This document shows positions 36,626-46,765 of a DNA stretch of 64,000 bases, one piece after another. The notes beneath the pieces were generated by a model. That model was not told the DNA's origin. It ran no database searches and saw only the letters and a program-made list of their open reading frames with translations. Numbering within the stretch: position 1 is the first letter of the stretch; every line of letters starts with the position of its first letter. The DNA is from Gnetum montanum. Lineage: Eukaryota > Streptophyta > Gnetopsida > Gnetales > Gnetaceae. The stretch lies in the NCBI GenBank assembly GCA_015680685.1, contig MNCI01009650.1:1-64000 (forward strand), given 5' to 3'. The position numbers were made by a program, and so were the translations under genes.

Positions 36626-39011
36626 AGTATTAAACAAACATTTTTTATAAACACTTAACATTAAACATAATTTTTACAAAACAAGAGATCAAAATTGATA
36701 GCTCTAGAGCTTGAAGAATAGATAATTCCTTTGAACATTGGTCAAATGATCCAAATAGTGCTCATACATTGGGGATGTGGAAAGATATGTGTAAAAACCA
36801 TAAAGTTTCTCAACTCTTGGAACCCATATGGTACCATTTATCCCTAGGAAAAAACCCTACAGCCTCTCATACATTACATCACCAAGCCTAGAAAGTGTTA
36901 TACATTACCCATACAATGCCCAAACACCCACACACTATCCATGGAGCTAGGAAAAAATCTACAATACCCAAATTTAGCCCAAGCACCTAGATGCTATTAG
37001 TCTAGCTGGAAAAATCCAAAAACTCTAGAACCAAGTTAGAGATCAACCAACACTAGATTACAACATTGAAAAAACTCTAGAAAAATTTCAAAAAATTATT
37101 TTTGACCATGGAAGTAGAGGATATGATTGAAACAACCGAAAATCACCACCAACATTGCACTTACAAGCCCCAAATTTCATGAAATTTTGACAAGAAAAAC
37201 CTTAGTTTGTAGCTCACTGATTGCAGAAAAATCCATAAAAAATTTTAAAAAACATTCAAAAAAATTCAAACATGATCCAAGATCCTCCAGCAATGTACCT
37301 AGCCTTTTCAAGAACTTAAGACATTAACCATATGTGGTTGAAACCTCATCAATGTTGCTAGTTTAGCCATGGAAAACTTGCAAAAACCTTGGAAAATAAG
37401 ATAGAATGTTGCATACTGGGTTGAGAAAAATTCAAATCCTTGTGATTGAAAATCAAAAAAATATAATTCAACATTTAGGATGGCTGAAAGACCTTTGACA
37501 ACAATCTTGTGTAGTTGAAACTCAAAAATCTCAATACATGTGGGCTAGAAAAAATCTCAAATTTCTCCAAAATAAGTAAAAATAGGGCATCAATGCTATA
37601 CATATTTTGTGATAAAACCCAAATATTCACAAAAAATTACAAAAACCAAAATTTTAGTATAGAAATAGTCAAAAAGTCTAAATCCTAGATATGAAATTGT
37701 TGAATGCCAAAATATCTATTGAAAAAAGCTTAGCAGTCGGAAATTGTTTTTACAATTTGATCAAAAACTGGAGATAATGATGAAAAATAGCACCTAGCAG
37801 TCATTGATGAAGATCCCTCACATAAACATGGATTTGAAAGCCTTGCTATCATTAATACGTCCTCCTCTACCTCTTTCAATTTTGGATTTCAACTTGTCGA
37901 TCCAATCTTCTTTACCATGATTAGGAAATTTTTGGAGTTATACCTTGATTGCTATAGGAAGAAGCTCTAAATTCTTATGTTTTTTATAACATGCTAGGCA
38001 CAACAGATAGGTAAAATCCAAGATTGCTAGAGTATATTATACAAATGAATTTATACTCATAAATCTTGCTCCCACACATTGAAAATGGAAAATTAGCTTC
38101 AAATGTTGGGTTTTGGTGTTAAAAATTCTATTAAAATGCCCACATGCTACCCATAAAACCATTTGAAAATTAAGAAAGTCCCTCCACATGTTATGCTTTG
38201 TAAATTAGCTAGAAAATAGGCTTCATACATTGGTTTCTTTTGAAAAATTTAACTTTCCTAGCTCATACATTGTAATTATGGGCAATTTTGGTGGCAAGTA
38301 GGTCCCACAAGGCATGGGAAAAAACATAAAAAATTTCACACATTAGCTTACACATTGGAAGAGGGAAATAAAGATGGAAATTAAGTTCACATGTTGTTTC
38401 TTAACTAAGATGTTGGAATTCTAAGTTATACATTGTCAATCAAACCAATTTGGACCATAAGTGGGTCCCATAGACCATAAGCTAGAATATCCTTTATTCT
38501 ACATGCTAGGGATGGGAAATTACTTGAGAAATAAACCTCATATGTTAGAAATCTATGAAAATGTAATTTCTCTTGCTCCACATGCTACCCATCCAGTCTC
38601 CTATGCTAACATGTGGATCCCACAAAGTCCAAGAAAAACTACCAAGAGTCCCATATGCTATGGGTGGGAAACTAACTTCACACATTATATTTTGGCATGA
38701 AATGGGAACTTAGGATTCCACACACAGTCAAACTAGTCAAATAGGCTAACAAGTAGACCCCGCAACTCTAGAATGAAATCACCAAGTGCTTCATATGCTA
38801 AGTTAGGAAAATTAATGAGGAAATTATCTTCTACATGCTATGAAACATCAAACCTAGTTCATACACTACTTGAATTAGTTTCATACATTTTCATGTGGGT
38901 CCCATAGCTTTAGGATGGTCAAAAAAGTCATGAATCTACCCTAGACTACCCATATGTTGCCATATCAAGTCAAACAAGTCATAAACTTAGTCAAATATTC
39001 TCACAAGCTGT

Positions 39012-39135
39012 CCACATAGGCCCCCATGCTATTGATCTATCTCAAAGTAGTCACACATTGGCCACATAGGCTCCACATACTATGGATTTATCTCAAAGTA
39101 TTCACACATTGCCTACATAGGCTCCATGCACTGTG
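39012..39135. repeat. 50-bp tandem repeat, about 2.5 copies
   Basis: Units start at 39012, 39062 and 39112 with CCACATAGGC, CCACATAGGC and CCTACATAGG; each full unit contains TATCTCAAAGTA and CACACATTG. Confidence 0.75.
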
Positions 39136-39349
39136 GAAATAATTCCTAATGCACACACACTATCCCACTACCTCCCACACACTAGAAATAGGGACATTTA
39201 TCTTTTTCTGACTTATTTGATATTAACATTAGTATTTACTCATCTATAACCTATTTTCATTAAATTATAGCCTATTGTTCCCACATGATACCTTGAATAA
39301 TAAATTATTATTATTTAATATAATTTTTAACTCCATCCAAGTTCATTTA

Positions 39350-39511
39350 TTTTGACATCATTTTATAACATTTGACATCATTTGGTATTATTTAATGTTA
39401 TTTTGACATCATTTGACCTTTCCTAGCCTTGTTTCACATTTGTTTGATATCATTTCAGCATTACTTGATATTATTTGATACCATTTGACATCATTTAGCA
39501 CTATTTTGACA
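39350..39511. repeat. degenerate short repeat of CATTTGACAT words
   Basis: ATTTGACATC, TTTGGTATTAT, TTTGATATCA and similar 10-15-bp variants occur about ten times in a row. Confidence 0.6.
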
Positions 39512-39830
39512 GGTAATTCTCATAAAATTCTACAAGGAAAAGAGATATATTCAAAATTTCGTAAGGAATCAAACCAAAAATACTTAGATCTTAAGAGAAA
39601 TGAGTGCAAGATCTTCAAATCCTAGCTAGTATAAGCCAATGGGTATCCAATTCCATAATTATATTCTAATTCTTGAAAGGTATAATAAACTTATGGATTA
39701 AAGAGAATATTTCAAATCCTAGGATGAGTAGAACAAGTAGCAAGAGAGAATTCATCCAAGCTTAAGAATTTGGAGTGATTCTTTGTAATTGAGATGAGAA
39801 TTATTCACTTAAATGCAATTGTCTTCAATT

Positions 39831-39850
39831 CCAAGCAACTCTAATACCAA
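39831..39850 (-). other. primer-binding site next to LTR I (tRNA-Met type)
   Basis: Minus strand TTGGTATTAGAGTTGCTTGG, two bases after the LTR end CCTCATCA. It matches the initiator-tRNA-Met primer site TGGTATCAGAGC apart from one C-to-T change, as usual for chromoviruses. It makes LTR I a 5' LTR on the minus strand. Confidence 0.75.
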
Positions 39851-39852
39851 TC

Positions 39853-40470
39853 TGATGAGGAGCCTATCTCAATAGACTTCAAAAGGACCCATTTCACAAG
39901 CTTCCTAAGAAAAATTTAACTTAGAAGTAAGAACAAGATAATGAATTGAAGAAAATTCCCCTTTTTATAAGAAAACTCTTAGAATGTAGAGAACTATGTG
40001 AAAGATGAGGAGCCAAGCTCAACTCACACCCCTCCTATGGATCTTAGAGGCCACACATGTTCCCTCTCAATCCTCAATTGCTCAAAATGAAGCTAAATCT
40101 CAAGAAAAAACACTTATAAGAGATTCTTTTGACCTCTCTCAAGTGCTCCTCCTTACCTCTGACTCAAACTATTCTTGCACAAGCACTCAAGAGACCTCTT
40201 AAATCTCTCATCTGTTACTCTTCTTCTTGAGACTCACATTCTTCCTTCTAAGTAGCCTTATTAACCTTAGATCTTTCATGCCTTTTCATAGCTTCCTTGT
40301 ATGAACTTTCATCTTCCTTGTAATTTTCCATTAAATTTGATGTTCATTAAAATCCAGTTGAGACTTCTTGGAGAAGAATGAGATGTCTTGCTTGAAAGTG
40401 ACTATTAATAGATAGAATGTCCTAGAATCATGTGCGACATCTTGGATGGGACCTCTCACCTACTAGGGCT
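39853..40470 (-). repeat. LTR I, 3' part (chromovirus-type)
   Basis: Homologous to 16752-17507 (LTR H). Ends CCTCATCA in its own orientation. A TATAAAAAG box lies at 39969-39961 (minus). It is split by element A; GGGCT at 40466-40470 is the left target copy. Confidence 0.75.
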
Positions 40471-41316
40471 TGATGGGATGTGATATCGCATGGGCCATGA
40501 TATCGTGTCCATTGCGATATCGCATCCCCCACGATATCGCGTCTTTCCCTGCGATATCACGTACACGATATCGCAGCCCGTCGCCAGTTCTATAAATAAG
40601 AGGCAGCTCTCCCTTGTTTTGGCATCTAGATTTAGACCTTAGCTAAAATCTTGCCATTTTTCCATTCTATAGGTAGAATAATTTCCATGTGCCCGCAGTA
40701 GGAGTCTCAAAGTGAACGGATCTCTATTCGAGCAAATATTGTACCTGAGCACACATTTGCGTGCAGCAATAAAGACGAACTTTCTGATAAACCTTGCAAC
40801 ATGTGGACTAAGCTAAATAAGATTTAATTACTATTTAATGTTTAATTGCTTTCCTAGTTAATCTCTTATCATCCTTAAACTCATGTTAAATGTGGAACGG
40901 GTATGATTTAATCATGAACATTTAAGTGTGACTACTTGGTAGCCCAGTAGCGTACCTAGGATCTGTGCTTGGTGATCCCAATGGAAGTCGTGCATGAAGT
41001 TCAAGATGTGTACGGATGATTAAGAAATGAATGCTCATCACACTTAGGCTAGATTAGATTCTCTTACCCTTTCCTCCTAGCTTAGTTAATATTACCTTCC
41101 ATTGCCTTCAAGAGTAGCATTAGATTAGGAACACATCATACACCTCACTCTAGACTAAACCATACGTGACAAAGCTAATGCTAGTCCAGGTGGGAAGACA
41201 ATGAACTGTGACCTAAGGTTAACGATCTAGATGCCACAACTAGTCCATCTGTAGAGTTTGCCCGGATCGTGCGTGAAAACGCTCGTATTTGTATGGTTGA
41301 GTGTAGGGGTACCTCG
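40471..41316 (+). repeat. 5' LTR of element A (end lost in gap)
   Basis: Starts TGATGGGATGTGATATCG; the visible end GGGGTACCTCG lacks about ten bases to the expected CATCA. It contains AATAAAG near 40770 and the TTGGTA-type segments near 40935-40980. Confidence 0.93.
40482..40598 (+). promoter_or_regulatory. GATATC array and TATA box, A 5' LTR
   Basis: Six exact GATATC hexamers start at 40482, 40499, 40516, 40533, 40553 and 40567 (spacing 17, 17, 17, 20, 14), several within GCGATATCGC. TATAAATA follows at 40591-40598. Confidence 0.7.
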
Positions 41317-42162
41317 NNNNNNNNNNNNNNNNNNNNNNNNNNNNNNNNNNNNNNNNNNNNNNNNNNNNNNNNNNNNNNNNNNNNNNNNNNNNNNNNNNNN
41401 NNNNNNNNNNNNNNNNNNNNNNNNNNNNNNNNNNNNNNNNNNNNNNNNNNNNNNNNNNNNNNNNNNNNNNNNNNNNNNNNNNNNNNNNNNNNNNNNNNNN
41501 NNNNNNNNNNNNNNNNNNNNNNNNNNNNNNNNNNNNNNNNNNNNNNNNNNNNNNNNNNNNNNNNNNNNNNNNNNNNNNNNNNNNNNNNNNNNNNNNNNNN
41601 NNNNNNNNNNNNNNNNNNNNNNNNNNNNNNNNNNNNNNNNNNNNNNNNNNNNNNNNNNNNNNNNNNNNNNNNNNNNNNNNNNNNNNNNNNNNNNNNNNNN
41701 NNNNNNNNNNNNNNNNNNNNNNNNNNNNNNNNNNNNNNNNNNNNNNNNNNNNNNNNNNNNNNNNNNNNNNNNNNNNNNNNNNNNNNNNNNNNNNNNNNNN
41801 NNNNNNNNNNNNNNNNNNNNNNNNNNNNNNNNNNNNNNNNNNNNNNNNNNNNNNNNNNNNNNNNNNNNNNNNNNNNNNNNNNNNNNNNNNNNNNNNNNNN
41901 NNNNNNNNNNNNNNNNNNNNNNNNNNNNNNNNNNNNNNNNNNNNNNNNNNNNNNNNNNNNNNNNNNNNNNNNNNNNNNNNNNNNNNNNNNNNNNNNNNNN
42001 NNNNNNNNNNNNNNNNNNNNNNNNNNNNNNNNNNNNNNNNNNNNNNNNNNNNNNNNNNNNNNNNNNNNNNNNNNNNNNNNNNNNNNNNNNNNNNNNNNNN
42101 NNNNNNNNNNNNNNNNNNNNNNNNNNNNNNNNNNNNNNNNNNNNNNNNNNNNNNNNNNNNNN
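41317..42162. other. assembly gap (846 N)
   Basis: Covers the end of A's 5' LTR, its primer site and the gag N-terminus. Long frames reported across it have no meaning. Confidence 1.
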
Positions 42163-43772
42163 AGCCTTGAGGAAACAAATCCAAGAATGGAAACAAGCAC
42201 AACATGAACCCTTGGACATGGCCTTAGAAAGATTACACACTATTAAACAACTATCTAGGCCATGAGTTCTTCGAAGAAAGGCTAATGAATCATATCATTG
42301 ATGGGCTACGTAATGACACAAGAGAGACCTTAGGAATGTATGCCCAAGGTCAACTATACAAACTACAAACCCATCAATTACAAGAGCTTATTAAGTAGGT
42401 TTAAAAAGAAGAAGGAGAACTAGCCAAATGGGAGAATGTTGAAAGTTCTCAATAGGACCAAAATCTCAACTTAACAAGGGTCCATAATCATAAAGAGGAG
42501 AAATCCACTCACTTCAAGGAGGTGGAATCATCTTTGCCCATCCTACAATCATTAGATGAATTTGAGGCAAAGGTCAATAAGATGGTGGATTGGGTACATG
42601 AAATATGTGGAGAATATGCCAACATCATTAGAGGAAGAGATAAGCTAAACCGAGAAATAGGATGGGACACCATGCACCAATCGAAACAAAGGTTAGAAGA
42701 TCATAAGTATAAGAGCTCAACTACCAATTTCACATATCAATGTAACGTCTCTTTGTACGATCACCCCAAGGGCCAATGCCTAGTCTTGTCACATTTACAT
42801 ATGCATTGGGGAGGAATGTTACATCCAGATTTCATATAGAAATATCTGGTTCAACCATAGTGGCAAAAACCTCAGTCATGGGGGAGGCCACCGCCAGCTG
42901 GACCATACCCTTCATATGTCCCAATGCCAAATGCTTATTATTATGTTCAACACACTATTTTTCCATCAAGCTCATCATCCTCTACCTTACCTCATCGTTA
43001 TCATTCTCTCGAGTACTATCCACCCATGTCCTCTCCAACAAGATCACCACCTCATGTGCCTTACACTTATCACTCTTATCCTCAACCTCAATATTCTCAT
43101 ACTTCACCCCATCCTACATCACAACCCCATTATCATTCTCCTCAATACTATCATCCCATGTCCTCAACACAACCACCGCCTTTTGAACCTCACACTTCTC
43201 CTAATTTTCAACATTCTCATCCTTTCCCTCCTTCTACATCGCCACCAACTATTCCTGAAGTTTTTGCACCACAACACCAACCTGAAAATGTTACTTGTGC
43301 TGCTACTTCCAATAGCACTAGAGGTCCTTCACAACATTGAAAGCATCCCTTCTTTAGACATGACCATCGAAAGGGACACCACAGTTCAGGAACCACTGCA
43401 TCCACCAACTCAGCACAAACCCAACATTGTGGTGCATCTTCCTCTTCAAACCCAACACCTCATGTTACCTCATCAAGGCCACCACTTAACACTCCAGCAA
43501 CCATATAGCCTAATGAATACAACCATGGAGGATGATATCCTGATCCTTGCATACCATCTAATAGTTCCAATTATCATAGTAGGTCAACTCGTTATCCAGA
43601 AACTACATCTTATAACTTGTCTCACTATGGTTACTATAATCAAGTGTGTGAACCCCAATGGGGTCAGTATGATCAGGTCCCAATATTTCCAATATGCAAG
43701 GATCCTAATCTTCCATTTATTGATTCTAGTCATGCTCAACCATTTTGGTATGAGGGGTATCCTCCATTCTAA
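42163..43772 (+). pseudogene. gag of element A, 5' part in gap, decayed
   Basis: Matches D's gag from ALRKQIQEWKQAQHEP onward. Relative to D a 2-bp deletion near 42230 shifts the frame; reading then continues to a TAA at 43770-43772 with few stops (42522-42839 is open). The Cys/His motif lies at about 42740-42795 (C-x6-H-x4-C-x4-H; Ser at the second knuckle Cys). The tail is rich in Pro, Ser, His and Tyr (SSTQPPPFEPHTSPNFQH) and ends WYEGYPPF. The overlapping 297-residue frame at 42916-43809 is a shadow. Confidence 0.82.
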
Positions 43773-45660
43773 CAACACAGAATTAATAAATATTTTTCTG
43801 ATTCTTTAATTTTTTAACTTTTTATTTTCTAGTTTTTCACCTTTTAATTTATTTTTTTATCTTTTTGTCTTTTAAGTTTTTGTTTTGCAACATTGTTATA
43901 CTCTTTCATTTCTTTGTGTGTTTATTTATTTATTTTTGTTAAGTTCATCACTTAATAAGTGCTCCACAGATGGTATGAACTGTATTCCATTGATTGCTAA
44001 TGTTTGGTTTTTACCTTTAAGTTATGATGTTGATACTAAGGTATGGTTCTTTTGATATAGCAGGAAATGAGTACACTCCATCCATACAACCATAAAATTC
44101 TATGGTCTCTCTTGGCTTGGAACTGTACAGTTCCTTTCTCAATAATAAGAACTATCAACAAACCAGTGACTGGGTATTTCTCAAACTAAAGAAGGACTCA
44201 AGGATTGAAAAGGGTGTGAATTCAAGGGGATTTGATGTACTTGTGCTGGCCATTATCTTAGGTACTTGAATGTTTTCTTCTTAAGCCTTCCATCCCATTC
44301 CAACACTGCTCCATTATCGGGAAGCCGAGCTAATAAAAATAACAAAGTCTTTGCATGGTGTGGTTCTCGTGTATAAACACATAAAACAAAAAAAAAAGAA
44401 GAAAAGAAAAAAAAACAGTGAGGATTCAGAGCACACCCCTTAGATAAAATAATCATTTGGGCTACAAGCACTGGTTATGGAACTAAAATAAACATGTTTC
44501 CTCTAACTAAGGCCCTTCTCCCTTCCAATTATCTCCTCCTTTGTTTCGTCAAAATGGTGGTGACTCTTTGGTGGAGACATTCTTGGTACTTCAAGTGGAT
44601 GATTGGCCGAATGTGTTAATGTAAAGTCACTAGAGGTGGTTTGTTTGAGGCTGGATTTGGAATGAGATTTCCTAAGTCACATTAACCATGAAATACACAA
44701 GGGGCTATACACCACCTTGTTCTTGGGATTCCATTCCATTCTCTTCTTTCCCATCATTCTTCTTCATTTTTCACCTCATTGCCGATTGTATCAGTATTTC
44801 ATTTTTTGGTTGATGCATTGTTTCTTTGTGGTAAATTCTTGTGGTTAAGACTTTAACTCTTGTTCCAAATGACATTCCCAGAGACTATGGACTCTTTGAA
44901 TGTGGGTTTGTCAGGGCATTAAGGGCATGAGCCTGCTTTGGGGAGGACCCACTAACATTCTTATTTGGTGCATCCGTTAATTTCTTTCCTTTAAACATTG
45001 TTGCAATCAACATTTATTTATTCATCTCCATCTTTAACATCCATTTTATCGGTGTGGCCATTGTCTCTTTTTATTCGTCTTTCTTATTCCTTATCTTTTT
45101 TCCATTGTATCGCTACCAGAGGTTTTCTCTCACTCATGGGGGTCCTGGTCTAATTTTTTCAATTTTCTCCTAACCCCTACACCTTCGGTAGTCACTAATA
45201 TTATATCTCTAGACTCGTATCAGCCATATCACAACTTAGCCAATGGACCTTACACCGAAGCAAGGCATCAATTGCATTGTGATTTGTTTACCCTTGCTTA
45301 TATAAAGACTATGTTGTGTGTGTAGATGGAAATCATACATCAACAGATTAGATCTAGAGGAAACACTTGGAAGGAATCGGTGTTGAAGCAGCTATGCAAG
45401 GAGCAAGATCGATGGTGCCCTTACGGATAGACAAAGAAAGGCGTAATCTTGGCATTGGTAGTAGTAGACTTCTTCTCTCTTATCTCTTGTATCTCAGCTA
45501 CCAAATAAGGCCTGATGTCAAATGTATAAAGTTTTCACTCTTGTTGTCGTGAACACTAGTTGTGTCTTATCTTGTAATGATGATTCATTCACATGTCATC
45601 CCATTCACCATTAGTTCCATTTGAGTCAATAATTCCATACCTTCCCAATATTTTGTAAGG
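43773..45660 (+). other. non-coding 3' region of A
   Basis: No gene. Aligns by eye with 30223-32000 of B in reverse and in patches with 10800-12300 of C. Holds one TTTGCATGGTGTGGTT copy (about 44348) and the 33-nt block. Confidence 0.65.
44921..44953 (+). promoter_or_regulatory. conserved 33-nt non-coding block, copy in A
   Basis: Identical to B's copy; two differences from C's. Confidence 0.65.
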
Positions 45661-45696
45661 AACTCGAGGACAAGTTTTTATTTAGTCATGGGGGTA
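45661..45696 (+). other. polypurine-tract box of A
   Basis: AACTCGAGGACAAG, a T run, then GTCATGGGGGTA directly before the LTR. It is shared with B and C. Confidence 0.65.
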
Positions 45697-46532
45697 TGAT
45701 GGGACATGATATCGCATGGGCCATGATATCATGTACGCGATATCTCGTCCGTCGCAATATCGCATCCCCCGCGATATCATAGCCTGCTGCTAGTTCTATA
45801 AATAAGAGGTGGCTCTCCCTTGTTTCGGCATCTAGATTTGGACCTTAGCTAAACTCTTGCCATTTTTTGATTCCAGAGATAGAATAATTTCCATGTGCCT
45901 GTAGTAGGAGTCTCAAAGTGAACGAATCTCTATTCGAGCAAATATTGTACCTAAGCACACATTTGCATGTGGCAATAAAGATGAACTTTCTGGTAAACCT
46001 TGTAGCATGTGGACTAAGCTAAATAGGATTTAATTACTATTGAATGTTTAATTTTTTTCCTAGTTAATCTCTTCTCACACATAAACTCATGTTAAGTGCG
46101 GAATGGGTACGATTTAATTACGAGCATTTAAGTGTGACTACTTGGTAACCTAGTAGCGTACCTAGGATCTGCACTTGGTGATCCCAGTGGAAGTCGTACA
46201 CGAAGTTCAGGATGTGTATGGATGATTAAGAAATGAATGCACATCGCACTTAGGCTAGATTAGATTCTCTTACCCTTTCCTCCTAGCTTAGTTAAAATTA
46301 CCTTCCATTGCCTTCAGGAGTAGCATTACATTAGAAACACATCATACACCTCACTCTGGACTAAACCATACGTGAAAAAGCTAATGCTAGTCTAGGTGTG
46401 AAGACAACGAACTGCAACCTAAGGTTAACAATCTAGGTGCCACAACTAGTCTGTTTGTGAAGTTTGACTGGATCATGTATGAAAATGCTCGTATTCGTAT
46501 GGTTGAGTATAGGGGTACGTCGCCACTCATCA
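45697..46532 (+). repeat. 3' LTR of element A
   Basis: 836 bp, TGATGGGACATGATATCG to CGCCACTCATCA. Confidence 0.95.
45708..45804 (+). promoter_or_regulatory. GATATC array and TATA box, A 3' LTR
   Basis: Hexamers start at 45708, 45725, 45739, 45756 (AATATC) and 45773: spacing 17, 14, 17, 17. TATAAATA at 45797-45804. Confidence 0.7.
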
Positions 46533-46537
46533 GGGCT

Positions 46538-46765
46538 AAACATAAAAATCCTTGTTTTGATACACGAAACCTCTAGATCCCTTAAAATAAGTTTCCATAG
46601 ACCTTAAAACCTCCTAGACTTATGAAAATAAGTCAAAAATAGCTCCAAATATGGCTAAATACCATAGGATCATCCTCAAAAGTTCAACACAAGAAGACAC
46701 ACACAAACAAGATACATACATATCAAAGATATATTGAGGATTAGACAAGGGCTGGGTGATATTCT
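46538..46765 (-). repeat. LTR I, 5' part (chromovirus-type)
   Basis: Its reverse complement aligns with 3400-3590 of LTR H (AGGATGAT, GGAGCTATTTTTGAC, GATCTAGAGGTTTC). It is the continuation of LTR I beyond element A. The outer end is approximate because the TGTAGGGAC start is not preserved. Confidence 0.6.

Larger units (their letters stand above)
36631..39830. other. non-coding, repeat-like stretch between B and LTR I
   Basis: No gene. Many loosely related words such as ACATGCTA, CACACATTG, CCCATAG and CATATGCTA recur throughout, as in a strongly decayed satellite-like or LTR-derived sequence. It lies on the internal side of the primer site of LTR I, so it may be that element's interior. 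Confidence 0.4.
40471..46532 (+). mobile_element. Athila-like gag-only element A
   Basis: A 6.06-kb element with LTRs 40471-41316 (end hidden by the gap) and 45697-46532 (836 bp), flanked by perfect GGGCT copies at 40466-40470 and 46533-46537. Gag is the only coding region; neither protease nor pol is found between its stop (43772) and the 3' LTR. It shares the polypurine box, LTR ends and 33-nt block with B and C. The LTRs look more alike than C's. It matches the TR-GAG type of non-autonomous element and sits inside LTR I. Confidence 0.93.

Noticed and set aside
41181-42265. Several long open frames around 41181-42265
   Set aside because: They run through 846 N and have no sequence content in the middle.
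42916-43809. 297-codon frame in element A, and its counterpart at 56-661 in D
   Set aside because: The gag frame overlapping them matches between A, D and the relatives; these Leu/Ile/His-rich frames are shadows of a Pro/Ser/His-rich gag tail.
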